NCBI RefSeq assembly: GCF_900016645.1
Contig: NZ_CDGJ01000134.1
Reading direction: 5' to 3' (one strand)
DNA length: 64,000 nt
Origin: Acididesulfobacillus acetoxydans
GTDB lineage: Bacteria > Bacillota > Desulfitobacteriia > Desulfitobacteriales > Desulfitobacteriaceae
Shown here: positions 17,743-26,827 of the stretch, in pieces
Layout: each line of letters starts with the position of its first letter
How positions within the stretch are numbered: the first letter of the stretch is position 1
Notes under the pieces: generated by a model
Told to the model about the DNA's origin: nothing
What the model saw: only the letters and a program-made list of their open reading frames with translations
Database searches by the model: none
Made by a program: the position numbers and the translations under genes

Positions 17743-17785
17743 CAGACAGCGTCCTCAGAATGCGGACTCGAAGCGGACGCTGGGC

Positions 17786-17803
17786 CTGGCATTCAAATTG
17801 CAA
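17786..17803 (+). promoter_or_regulatory. Second sigma-54 (-24/-12) promoter
   Basis: CTGGCATTCAAATTGCAA has GG at 17788-17789 and GC at 17800-17801, the same register as the ord promoter; both share TGGCAT-N2-AAATTGCAA. An 8-bp inverted repeat, CAGCGTCC (17747-17754) and GGACGCTG (17775-17782), stands just upstream. It points at the ECF sigma gene. Confidence 0.7.
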
Positions 17804-17881
17804 GCGGAAACGTGCCAAAAAGCGGAGCGTGTGCTAAAATGAAAGAATAAAAGTATGGCGTCCGTCCTTTAAATCACGGAC

Positions 17882-17922
17882 AATGTCCGGTGTTAAAGAC
17901 AGGTATAATGTCCGGTGTTAAA
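17882..17922 (+). promoter_or_regulatory. 16-bp direct repeat enclosing a TATAAT box
   Basis: AATGTCCGGTGTTAAA occurs at 17882-17897 and 17907-17922, 25 bp apart. TATAAT (17904-17909) overlaps the second copy. This looks like an operator over a promoter of the sigma factor gene. Confidence 0.6.
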
Positions 17923-18006
17923 AGCAATAATTTTATTGGCGGCGCCCGGAACACGGGGGCGGTCGGCGGGAACTCGACGGAAAAAAGGAACAGAGGCGGG
18001 AAAATA

Positions 18007-18582
18007 ATGGAAGACTCCGAATTGATTCGGCGGGTGTTGGCCGGGGAGCACGAGCAATTTTCCCTTCTCGTTCAACGTCACCAGGAACCGTTAATCCATT
18101 TCTTACAACGTTTGCTGGGGCCGGAAGAGGAAGTGTTTGATTGCGCCCAGGAGGCATTTTTGGCGGCGTATCGCAATCTTTGGCGCTATTCGGAGGCTTA
18201 TTCATTCAGAGCCTGGTTGTATGCCATTGCCAAGAACAAGGCCACGGATCTCCGGAGGAAACGCCGCAGAGAGATGCCCTCGCTCATAGACGACTCCATT
18301 GCGGACAGGGAGGCAGGGCCCGAGGATCGCTGGCTGGCGAAAGAGGAAGCCGAGGGGCTGGCCGGGGTCCTGGAGAAGTTGCCGGATTCGTACCGCCAGG
18401 CTTTATATCTGCGTTATAAACAGGAACTTTCCTATGAGGAAATTGCCCAAGTCTTGTGCGTACCGGTGAGCAGGGTTAAGACCTACCTGCACCGCGGGAA
18501 ACAAAAGTTGCGTCGGGAGATGGAAAGGGGGAGCCATGATGCACGAGGGAAACGATTCCTGGATCCCGGCATTTCAGGATAA
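18007..18582 (+). CDS. RNA polymerase ECF-type sigma factor
   Basis: A 191-residue sigma-70 family protein. Region 2 is seen in QRHQEPLIHFLQRLL and FRAWLYAIAKNKATDLRRK; region 4 in LPDSYRQALYLRYKQELSYE and VPVSRVKTYLHRGKQKLRR. The ATG at 18007 has an AGAGGCGGG upstream. It overlaps the next gene by 47 bases, a usual arrangement for an ECF sigma and its regulator. Signals and targets are unknown. Confidence 0.9.
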   Translation: MEDSELIRRVLAGEHEQFSLLVQRHQEPLIHFLQRLLGPEEEVFDCAQEAFLAAYRNLWRYSEAYSFRAWLYAIAKNKATDLRRKRRREMPSLIDDSIADREAGPEDRWLAKEEAEGLAGVLEKLPDSYRQALYLRYKQELSYEEIAQVLCVPVSRVKTYLHRGKQKLRREMERGSHDARGKRFLDPGISG

Positions 18583-18952
18583 ACCCCTGGCTTCCGGGAC
18601 TCTTAGCGATTTTCACGCTCAGATTATGGTCAAGGTTCTCAGCGATCCGGTGGATTTCCGCGCCCGGACCGAGTTGGCCCGGCGTCGCCGTTGGGGTTTA
18701 GCCTTTGTGGGCAGTTGGCTTGGTTTGGGGCTTTCCTGTTTGTGGGTTCTCATCTTCATGCCGCAAGCAGGGTGGGGCTTTCTTTTGGGCAAAATCAGGT
18801 TTGCGGTAGGTCTGGGAATAGCGGCGGAGTCTCTTTGGCAAGAGTATTCGTGGCATTTGACCGGATTGGCCGTTACCGCAGGCTTCTTGGTTGCCGGATT
18901 AAAAGGACGCTCCTCTTCGCTTGGGCCGGAGGATTCACGCGCCGCCGGGTAG
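18536..18952 (+). CDS. Probable membrane anti-sigma factor
   Basis: A 138-residue protein with a soluble N-terminus (about 1-50, containing LSDFHAQIMVKVLSDP) and two hydrophobic helices (about 54-76 and 107-124). It is translationally coupled to the sigma factor gene, with GGGGGAG before its ATG. The anti-sigma role is inferred from position and topology; no zinc-binding HXXXCXXC is seen. Confidence 0.6.
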   Translation: MMHEGNDSWIPAFQDKPLASGTLSDFHAQIMVKVLSDPVDFRARTELARRRRWGLAFVGSWLGLGLSCLWVLIFMPQAGWGFLLGKIRFAVGLGIAAESLWQEYSWHLTGLAVTAGFLVAGLKGRSSSLGPEDSRAAG

Positions 18953-19102
18953 AAGGAAAGGCTCGGTTTTAAACTCATCCTATCTAAGTTAAGCTCACCG
19001 TAAAGAAAAATTTTCCGGAGACTCGTCATGGCCGGCCGGGCATTCAGTCCGACGTACGCCTCTCGACAGAAGTTTTCGGCTTATCAGAGGAGCAAGAGCG
19101 GG

Positions 19103-20269
19103 ATGGACGCAATCAAAGGTTTTTTTCAAGACCAGGCACTTGAACTGCTGCCCGCGATTTGGGATGTCGCCAAGAGAATCGGCGAAAATCCCGAGCTTGG
19201 GTATCAGGAACACTATGCCGGTCGATTGGTCACCGATTTTTTAAGAGAACATGGCTTCGAGACCCGTCTGGGGGTGGCAGGTCTGGAGACCGCTTTTCTG
19301 GCACGGTATCGGGGGTTACGCCCGGGGCCGAGGGTGGCTTTTCTGGCGGAATATGACGCCTTGCCTGAGGTTGGCCACGGCTGCGGGCATAACCTGATCG
19401 GGGCGGCCAGCACAGGAGCGGCGGTTGTTCTCAGTAAGAGTCTGGAACTGCCCGGAGAAGTTCTGGTTATCGGTACCCCGGCGGAAGAAACAAGCGGGGC
19501 CAAAGTTACCTTGGTCGAGCAGGGGATATTTGAGGGCATCGACGCGGCGATGATGTTTCACCCCGGCAGTCAGAACGTTGCGGAAATCTCCACGTTGGCC
19601 CTGGATGCCCTTGAGTTTACCTTTCGGGGGCGGGCGGCCCACGCCGTGGCGGCGACGAATTACGGAATCAATGCTCTGGATGCCATGGTTAGTTTCTTTG
19701 TCGGCTTATATGCCTTGAAAAAACAGATTCCCGATGACGCCAAGATTAACGGCATTATTGTGGAAGGCGGCACGGCCCCCAACATTATTCCCGAGAGGAC
19801 AGTGGGACGCTTCTATCTGCGTGCCGCTAAGCGGAAAGACTTGGATCGCTTGCGGGAACGGGTTGTGCGCTGTGCTCAAGGAGCGGCGGCCATGGTGGGA
19901 GCTCAGGTCTCCTGGGAGAAGTTCGAATTTTCTTATGACGAAATGCGGACCAACAAAGTACTTGCCGACTGTTTTGCCCATAATCTCAAGGAACTGGGAG
20001 TAGAAGATATCGCTCCACCGCAAACGGCCATGGGTTCGGTCGACATGGGAAATGTCAGCCGGGTCGTTCCTGCCATCCACCCTTATCTTACACTCGGCAC
20101 GGGGACAGAGATTCCCCACACCCGTGACTTTGCCCACGTGGCGGTTTCCCGCGAAGGGGAGAACCTACTCTTGCTGGCTATTCAGGCCCTCGCTTTCACC
20201 GGCTGGGATGTCTTAACGAATGCCAAGCTTTTGCAGAGGATCAAGCGGGAGTTCAAGGCGCGGCATTAG
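19103..20269 (+). CDS. M20 family amidohydrolase (AbgB/AmhX-like)
   Basis: A 388-residue metalloamidase. Metal and catalytic motifs include LAEYDALPEVGHGCGHNLIG and TPAEETSGAK, and the HAVAATNYGINALDA segment fits the dimerisation domain. Relatives cleave N-acyl or p-aminobenzoyl amino acids in the cytosol; the substrate here is unknown. The start at 19103 follows AGAGGAG; an upstream extension to 19028 lacks support. Confidence 0.85.
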   Translation: MDAIKGFFQDQALELLPAIWDVAKRIGENPELGYQEHYAGRLVTDFLREHGFETRLGVAGLETAFLARYRGLRPGPRVAFLAEYDALPEVGHGCGHNLIGAASTGAAVVLSKSLELPGEVLVIGTPAEETSGAKVTLVEQGIFEGIDAAMMFHPGSQNVAEISTLALDALEFTFRGRAAHAVAATNYGINALDAMVSFFVGLYALKKQIPDDAKINGIIVEGGTAPNIIPERTVGRFYLRAAKRKDLDRLRERVVRCAQGAAAMVGAQVSWEKFEFSYDEMRTNKVLADCFAHNLKELGVEDIAPPQTAMGSVDMGNVSRVVPAIHPYLTLGTGTEIPHTRDFAHVAVSREGENLLLLAIQALAFTGWDVLTNAKLLQRIKREFKARH

Positions 20270-20462
20270 GTCGAATTGAGTCCGGTTGTGAAGTGAAAAT
20301 TATCGTCAATTCCCCGGCACGTTATGGTCCACGCGAATTCACTCGGGGAATCGACCGAGAAGGTAGCTGGCAAGATAGCAGGAAGTCTCCCGAAAAGCCG
20401 AAAAGGAGATCAGTTTTGTTCCATAAAACAAAAGGGTATAATAGGGAGGAGGGGGAGTTAGC

Positions 20463-21032
20463 TTGAGTACTCCAGATCCATCAAGGCAATATTCCTACAA
20501 AGATTGGCTGAACTGGGAAGGTCGGTGGGAGATCATTAATGGAAAAGCATACGACCTGACTCCCGCTCCTTCCGCCCAACATCAATTTGCGGTTGGAGCG
20601 TTGTTTTTCATGATCAGGTCGTAAATACAAGGCAAGAACTGCCTCTTATTTACGGCCCCATTCGATGTCTTTTTTAGTGAGAGTGGAAACTATGAACTGC
20701 CGGACGATGCAACCCAGCCTGATATTGCGGTAATTTGCGACAAAAAGCAGATAGCTGAAAAAGGCTGTTATGGTTCTCCGACACTCATTGTTGAGGTCTT
20801 GTCTCCCTCAACGGCTGTAAAAGATTTCAACGAAGAATTCGAATTATATCAAAAGTATGGGGTGAAAGAGTATTGGATTGTTGATCCCGCCAATCGAATG
20901 ATTCATGTCCACAGTCTGCATGAAGGCTTGTATACCAAACGGATCACTTATGGAGATAGGGACAACTTAAAATCGGCAACTTTTGTGGATTTGGCGATCC
21001 CTTTGGTATCCGTCTTCGAACTGGAAGCATAG
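20463..21032 (+). pseudogene. Uma2-family (DUF820) protein with an in-frame stop
   Basis: Reading from TTG 20463 gives a continuous Uma2-type protein (YSYKDWLNWEGRWEIINGKA early; LIVEVLSPSTAVKDF and YGVKEYWIVDP later) broken by one TAA at 20622-20624. No frameshift is seen. The family has a restriction-endonuclease-like fold and is often multicopy. A TATAAT-containing region and GGGAGG lie upstream, so loss appears recent. Confidence 0.8.
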
Positions 21033-21210
21033 CGGACAGCGAGATCCTTTTTGCGCTAATAGGCAAATGCGGGTCTGCGGCTATCCGTGAAATACTCTCG
21101 CGCGTATCTGGCAGCGGGGACCCAGTTAGCGCAGTGGGAATGGGTAAGAAGAAAAAGCTCAGTCGACCATGTATCGCGGCAGGAAGACTGAGCAGGGCAT
21201 GGGAGGTAAG

Positions 21211-21540
21211 ATGGCTGCATTTGATGACTTTGAGAAGTTAGATATCCGGGTGGGGGAAATCGTCAGGGCGGAAGTATTCGAAAAGGCAAAAAGGCCGGCA
21301 TATAAACTTTGGGTCGATTTTGGTGAGGAGATTGGCACAAAGAAATCGAGTGCTCAAATTGCGGACTGCTACGACAAGGGAGAACTCATCGGGAAACAAG
21401 TCTTGGGGGTGGTCAATTTCCCTCCCCGACAAATTGCGGATTTCATGTCGGAGGTCTTAATCCTGGGGGTTTACGCCAAACAGGGAGTTGTACTCGTTCA
21501 GCCGGAGCAAGCCGTGAGAAAAGGTGACAGGCTTGGTTGA
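21211..21540 (+). CDS. csaA: CsaA-like tRNA-binding domain protein
   Basis: A 109-residue single OB-fold protein. DFEKLDIRVGEIVRAEVF, AYKLWVDFGEEIG and QVLGVVNFPPRQIADFMSEV match CsaA, a small protein with export chaperone activity in Bacillus. The start at 21211 has GGGAGG upstream. Confidence 0.88.
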   Translation: MAAFDDFEKLDIRVGEIVRAEVFEKAKRPAYKLWVDFGEEIGTKKSSAQIADCYDKGELIGKQVLGVVNFPPRQIADFMSEVLILGVYAKQGVVLVQPEQAVRKGDRLG

Positions 21541-21617
21541 AAAAGTCAATAGGGGCAATAGCAAAGGAAATTGTTGGCCGCATGGCTTTCCTCCTGCGGC
21601 CAAACCGTGGGAGCACG

Positions 21618-21926
21618 TCAGTCCGGTTTGTTGCGGGAAAAAGCGGCGGCAGATGCCGCCAGAATACCGTTGCCGAACGCGTAGTAAGCGATGCGCAGGG
21701 CTTCGGCAATTTCCGCGTCTGTGGTGCCCATGCCCCTGAGAGTGCGGGCGATGCTTTCGACTCCGGTGGCGGCTCCATGGGCTGCATCCAGAGCCATGGC
21801 GATCAGGAGTTTCGTTTTGGCGTCGAGAGTTTCCGGTTTCATGGCTGTTGATGCGACTTTTTCAATAGCCTGAGCGAACTCGGGATCGGTTTGATCGAGA
21901 AAGGCTAAAAAGGGTGGCAAAGCCAT
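21618..21926 (-). CDS. Carboxymuconolactone decarboxylase (AhpD-like) family protein
   Basis: A 102-residue helical protein with the CMD pattern (TKLLIAMALDAAHGAATGVES, then GTTDAEIAEALRIAYYAFG). The redox CXXC found in AhpD-type members is absent: the region reads AAHGAATG. It is therefore unlikely to be a disulfide reductase. AAAAGGAGG lies upstream of the ATG. Function is not known. Confidence 0.7.
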   Translation of the reverse strand: MALPPFLAFLDQTDPEFAQAIEKVASTAMKPETLDAKTKLLIAMALDAAHGAATGVESIARTLRGMGTTDAEIAEALRIAYYAFGNGILAASAAAFSRNKPD

Positions 21927-22030
21927 AGTGAATTCCTCCTTTTGCTCAGTTCCTCCGGTCTTCTTACTGCTTGGCCGGGATGTTCAATTTTACTTTATCC
22001 GAGGAAAGGCTGCGCGTCAAGAAAGGATTT

Positions 22031-23146
22031 GTGTCTATTGTTAACGAGCTGCTGAAAATACTGAGCCTGCATTAGAACAAGGACTTCCTCACTTTGCTCC
22101 ATGCCTTGACCGGTAAGTTATCTTTATCGGCGACTGAGGTGACGGCAAAAATCAAAGAGGTGACGGACAGCATTGAGGACTACGAAAAGGTTGAACAGAC
22201 TACGTCTTTTGAAGAAGGAGCCACCCAAACCTTTTCTCCCTCCCGGATATGGTTCAAACGCCCCCACTTTTACCGGGTGGAGTCAACTCATCCTTCCTGG
22301 GGAAGAACTGCCGTTATCATGCGGGGGAGTGAAGGTTTAACCATAATGGAGAAGAGCCGGCAGGCCACTTGGCTGAAAATGAGTGATAAGCTGAGGGGGC
22401 AGATGGATCTGGGCTTTGCCGATACCCTGAAAACCCTGGCTGCGGACAAATCAAGCCGCTTATTGGGGACAGAGTATATTGAGGGCCGTCCGGCTCTGCA
22501 CCTTCAGTTCACGGAACAGGTAAGCAACAAGGGAGAGATGACGACCCATCTCTGGATGGATAAGGAGACCTGGATGCCGTTGGTCACGGAGTGGTACGAT
22601 GTCGAGGGTCGTCTGGTGCAGCGTAAGATTGTTCGGGAGTTGAGGTTGAACCAGGGCTTGCCGGATTCTCTCTTCGAACTGTCGATTCCGGAAGGTTATG
22701 TGGTTACGGATAAACGGCAGGAGGAACTCCAGCCCATGGCAGAGATTTCCTGGGAGGAAGCCGCGTCCAGATTGGGATGTGCGCCCTACCGGCTCCAAAT
22801 GGGTCTGGAGAACGAGCCACTCAAGGCGAAGAATCAGTGGGTTATGGTTTCGCCTGAGCGGGGAGCCTTGCTCAGCCAGTACACTGAACTGGGAAAACCT
22901 TTCCCCAAGCTGATGATTACCTAGGGGCCTTTTGATCCAACCAATCTGCCGGAGGGTATGACAGCCAAGCCCGAACGTTTCATCTTCGATCAACAGGAGG
23001 TTGAGGGGAAATATGTGGCTGCGGATGTCTACCGGGTCAAGGGTATGCTGATTTGGCAAACGGATGAGTACTATTTCAGTTTGGGTGGGGACTACGGACT
23101 AGATGAACTCAAAGACCTGGCAGCCCGGCTGAAGAAGCCGGAGTAG
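22031..23146 (+). pseudogene. LolA-like protein interrupted by two in-frame TAG codons
   Basis: From GTG 22031 (AAAGG 5 bases upstream) one frame runs to 23146 with only two interruptions, TAG at 22073-22075 and TAG at 22922-22924. The main part (about 22100-22921) resembles outer-membrane lipoprotein-sorting/LolA-like sensors of Gram-positives (LLGTEYIEGRPALHLQFTEQ, TTHLWMDKETWMPLVTEWYD). The part after the second TAG continues the domain (GLDELKDLAARLKKPE). Either a decayed gene or amber read-through; the first is more likely. Confidence 0.6.
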
Positions 23147-23149
23147 GAA

Positions 23150-23285
23150 GGAGTTGGATTAGGAAAATAGTGGGTTAGGAAAGAACTAGGTTAGGAAGGA
23201 ACTAGGTTAGGACAGAACGAGGATTAGGACAGAACTAGGTTGGGACAGAATTGAATTAGGAAAATAGTGGGCTAGGATTAGGCTC
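23150..23285 (+). repeat. Degenerate 16-bp tandem repeats
   Basis: About seven imperfect units based on GGTTAGGAAAGAACTA (variants GGTTAGGACAGAACGA and others) follow the gene above. They are purine-rich on the coding strand. Confidence 0.8.
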
Positions 23286-23642
23286 TTCAGGAAAAAGCCG
23301 GGGCAGAAGAAGTGGTTGGAAACAGGCCGCCTGTGAATAGGGTTTCGGCCCTTTGCGCCAGGCGGCCCAGCACTTAAGCGGACAGTGGATGGAGTGCCAA
23401 AAACTGGGTTCCCTAACACAAACACAAGGATCGATGACTACCACCGCTAAAATATTTCGCATGCTTAGGGGTTGCATTTTAAGGCTCTATTGGGCATAAT
23501 GGAGCAGGAACGAATGCTGAACAATGGCAATGAAAACGGAATAGACAGTGAAAAGTGAACTGAAAGATGATGCTGAAAAGGATACGAAAAACGATACGGA
23601 AAAAAATAATGATAGGGAATGGGTGCCCGGAGGTGGGGGTTA

Positions 23643-24182
23643 ATGATGGAGATTGAGGCTCTGATCGAGGAAGCCTTGGCAACGGGTTTCTCACACGCCG
23701 CGAAACTGAAAACAGACACGCTGCGATTTTTGCCGGAAGTTCGCGACATGTGCAGCGCCGACCGCTGCCACAACTACAACAAGTGCTGGACGTGCCCGCC
23801 GGCGTGCGGTACGCTTGAAGAATTTGAAGCCAAGGCCCGCCGGTTTCAACAGGGTATCATCGTTCAGAGCGTAGGCCGTATTGAAGATTCATTTGATATT
23901 GAAAGTATGCAGGCGCTGGAAAAGCAACACACCAAGAATTTTGAGAAGCTGGTTCTCAGACTGCGGAGTCGATCCCTGAACTTTTTGGCCTTGGGGGCTG
24001 GGGGTTGTACCATCTGTGAAACATGCTCCTACCCGGATGAACCTTGCCGTTTCCCGGACAGGGCGGTGACCTCGATGGAGGCGAGCGGCCTTTGGGTCAG
24101 CGATGTCTGCGAGAAGAACGGTGTTGAGTACAACTATGGGCCCAACCGAATGGCGTATACAAGCTGTATTCTGGTGGAATAG
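23643..24182 (+). CDS. DUF2284 cysteine-rich metal-binding protein
   Basis: A 179-residue protein with many conserved cysteines: CSADRCHNYNKCWTCPPACG near residues 36-55 and CTICETCSYPDEPC near 120-135. This pattern is typical of DUF2284, thought to bind an iron-sulfur cluster or other metal. GGAGGTGG precedes the ATG pair at 23643/23646. No pathway partner is evident. Confidence 0.82.
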   Translation: MMEIEALIEEALATGFSHAAKLKTDTLRFLPEVRDMCSADRCHNYNKCWTCPPACGTLEEFEAKARRFQQGIIVQSVGRIEDSFDIESMQALEKQHTKNFEKLVLRLRSRSLNFLALGAGGCTICETCSYPDEPCRFPDRAVTSMEASGLWVSDVCEKNGVEYNYGPNRMAYTSCILVE

Positions 24183-24187
24183 GCCTT

Positions 24188-24418
24188 TGCACCAACAAAA
24201 AAGCCATCAATATTACCTCAAGGGGCGGAGTCTATTCGGAAGGATACATGGCCACTCTGGAAATGGGGGATAAATATTTGAGAACAATCCTGGGTTTTTT
24301 CGGGATTACTGACTTTACCACAATAGTCGCAGAAATGCTGGATGTCATTGGGGTTGGCATCGAAGACATTCTGAATAAAACAGTTAGCCGGGCGAAAGAA
24401 GTCGCAGCCATTTTCTAG
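24188..24418 (+). pseudogene. C-terminal remnant of an azoreductase (AzoR/AcpD)
   Basis: A 75-codon frame without its own start reads TNKKAINITSRGGVYSEGYM, then YLRTILGFFGITDFTTIVAE, ending at TAG 24416. This is the C-terminal third of FMN-dependent NADH-azoreductases. The N-terminal flavodoxin half is missing. It lies in a different frame from DUF2284. Confidence 0.8.
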
Positions 24419-24601
24419 ATTTCCATACCCTTCAGCTAATCCTGCGAGCGGAGCAGAGGAATTTACGACAACTCGCGAGCCAGAGTAGTTCCTTCCTCCT
24501 GCGGAGTATTCCGCAGTCAGTACGAGTCGTCCGAGAAGGAGGACAAGGCTTGCGCATAAAAGGAGTTTCATCAATCCTGGAGTAAAGGAACTAAGAATTG
24601 G

Positions 24602-26827
24602 ATGTTAAAATTAGCCAGATATCTGAAGCCGTATACCGTCATGCTGATCGCGGCTGTTCTTCTCATTTTCGTGCAGGCCATGTCAGACCTTTCCCTGCCG
24701 GATTACATGTCGAACATCGTTAACCAGGGAATCCAGCAGGGCGGCATCTTGAACGCCGTGCCGGTGGCGGTCAGGAAAAGCGAAATGTCCAAACTCACGC
24801 TGTTCATGAACCCGGCAGAGAAAGCCGAGGTCCTTAAAGACTACAACTTGGTTGATAAAGCGAGTGCGGACTATGGGAAATATGTCAAGGATTATCCGAG
24901 GCTTGCGGAAGACGCGATTTATGTTCTTAAAAACGTTGGGACTGCGGAAATCAACAGGCTGAACCCTGTCTTGGGCCGGGCCTTTTTGGCTGTGTCCGGT
25001 ATCGAGAAAATGCAGGCCGCCGCCAAAGGTGGAGTTGTATCTTTTAAAGGCATGCAAATACCGGCCAAGACCGATTTGTTCGCGCTTTTGGCCCGGCTGC
25101 CGGAGGCTCAGCGGGCCAAGCTTAGGAACGAAATGAGCAGTAAGTTCTCAACGATGGGCGACAGCATGATCATTCAGGCTGCCGCCGGTCCGGTCAAAGC
25201 GGAATATGCCGCCTTAGGCATGAACACCAACAAGATCCAGACCGATTATATCCGGAATACGGGTTTCGTTATGCTGTTGGTCGCGTTGCTCAGTGCGGTT
25301 TGCACAGTGCTGGTGGGTTTTTTGTCGGCGCTGATTGCGGCAGGGTTTTCGCGCGATTTGCGCAAGGGCCTGTTTGCCAAGGTCGAGAGCTTCTCCAGCG
25401 GGGAGTTTGACCAATTCTCCACCGCCTCGCTCATTACGAGGACTACAAATGACATTACCCAGATTCAAACCCTGGCCATGATTATGATCCGGATGGTGTT
25501 TTATGCGCCGATCATGGGGGTGGGCGGGGTGATCCGGGCTCTGGGGAAGAGCAGCTCCATGTCCTGGATTATTGCCTTGGCTGTCATCGTCCTCTTGGGC
25601 CTGATTTTGGTCGTGTTTTCAATGGCCCTGCCTAGGTTCAAGCGCATCCAGAAACTCGTCGACCGACTTAATCTCATAATGCGCGAAAATCTTGCGGGGA
25701 TGATGGTAATCAGGGCTTTCAATGCTCAGGCTTTTGAGGAAAACCGCTTTGATCAGGCGAACGTGGATCTCACGCGAACCAACCTCGTCGTCAACCGGGT
25801 CATGGTGGTCATGATGCCGGCGATGACGATCATCATGAACGGCGTTAGCCTGCTCATCGTCTGGGTCGGCGCCCATCAAATTGCCAACGCGGGTATGCAA
25901 GTGGGCGATATGATGGCCTTTATGCAGTATGCCATACAAATCATCATGGCCTTCCTGATGCTCTCGATCATGTTTATCATGATCCCGCGGGCTTCCGTTT
26001 CCGCCCAGCGTATCGGGGAAGTTTTGCAGGTGGAGCCGAGCATCGTGGATCCGAAAGAGCCCGTACATTTTAGTCGAAAAGTGGCCGGGGTGCTGGAACT
26101 CAAGAATGTGTCCTTCCGCTATCCGGGTGCCGAGGAAGATGCCCTGAAGAACATCAGTTTCACAGCTTTACCGGGCCAAACCACGGCTATCATCGGGGCA
26201 ACGGGTGCCGGCAAGAGCACCCTTATCAACCTGATTCCCCGCTTCTACGATGTGACGGAAGGGGCCATATTGTTGGATGGAGTGGATGTGCGAACCGTGC
26301 TTCAGCATGAACTCCATGAGAAGATTGGCTACGTGCCGCAGAAAGGCATTCTTTTCAGCGGCAGCATTGAATCCAACCTGAGATATGCGGATGAGTCCGC
26401 TTCGGATGAGGAGATAAAAAAAGCGGCGCAAATTGCTCAAGCCGAGGAATTCATCGCACAAAAGCCGGAAGGGTTTGCGTCCGAGATTTCGCAAGGGGGG
26501 GGCAATGTGTCCGGCGGTCAGAAACAGCGGCTGTCCATCGCCCGGGCCTTAGTGAAAAGACCCGAAATCTATATTTTTGACGACAGTTTTTCGGCCTTGG
26601 ACTTTAAGACGGATGCGGCTTTGAGGAAGGCACTCAAGGCGGAAACAGGCGGCAGCACGGTTCTCATCGTAGCCCAGCGGATTTCCACGATCATGAATGC
26701 CGAGCAGATCATTGTTCTGGAGGATGGCCGGGTGGCCGGAAAAGGGACACACAGGGAACTGATGGAACATTGCGAGGCCTATCGGGAGATTGCCCTATCC
26801 CAGTTGTCCAAGGAGGAATTGGCATGA
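24602..26827 (+). CDS. ABC exporter half-transporter with degenerate Walker B
   Basis: A 741-residue fusion of six-helix membrane domain and nucleotide-binding domain. A large insertion (about residues 35-205) separates the first and second membrane helices. Walker A is IGATGAGKST, the signature VSGGQKQR, and Walker B IYIFDDSFSALD, with Asp in place of the catalytic Glu. Such an ATP site is typical of one half of heterodimeric multidrug exporters. It overlaps the next gene by 4 bases. The substrate is unknown. Confidence 0.9.
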   Translation: MLKLARYLKPYTVMLIAAVLLIFVQAMSDLSLPDYMSNIVNQGIQQGGILNAVPVAVRKSEMSKLTLFMNPAEKAEVLKDYNLVDKASADYGKYVKDYPRLAEDAIYVLKNVGTAEINRLNPVLGRAFLAVSGIEKMQAAAKGGVVSFKGMQIPAKTDLFALLARLPEAQRAKLRNEMSSKFSTMGDSMIIQAAAGPVKAEYAALGMNTNKIQTDYIRNTGFVMLLVALLSAVCTVLVGFLSALIAAGFSRDLRKGLFAKVESFSSGEFDQFSTASLITRTTNDITQIQTLAMIMIRMVFYAPIMGVGGVIRALGKSSSMSWIIALAVIVLLGLILVVFSMALPRFKRIQKLVDRLNLIMRENLAGMMVIRAFNAQAFEENRFDQANVDLTRTNLVVNRVMVVMMPAMTIIMNGVSLLIVWVGAHQIANAGMQVGDMMAFMQYAIQIIMAFLMLSIMFIMIPRASVSAQRIGEVLQVEPSIVDPKEPVHFSRKVAGVLELKNVSFRYPGAEEDALKNISFTALPGQTTAIIGATGAGKSTLINLIPRFYDVTEGAILLDGVDVRTVLQHELHEKIGYVPQKGILFSGSIESNLRYADESASDEEIKKAAQIAQAEEFIAQKPEGFASEISQGGGNVSGGQKQRLSIARALVKRPEIYIFDDSFSALDFKTDAALRKALKAETGGSTVLIVAQRISTIMNAEQIIVLEDGRVAGKGTHRELMEHCEAYREIALSQLSKEELA

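Noticed and set aside
24218..24574. Minus-strand frame with a signal-peptide-like N-terminus
   Set aside because: Most of it lies opposite the azoreductase remnant, which has clear family likeness on the plus strand; its ribosome binding site is poor.
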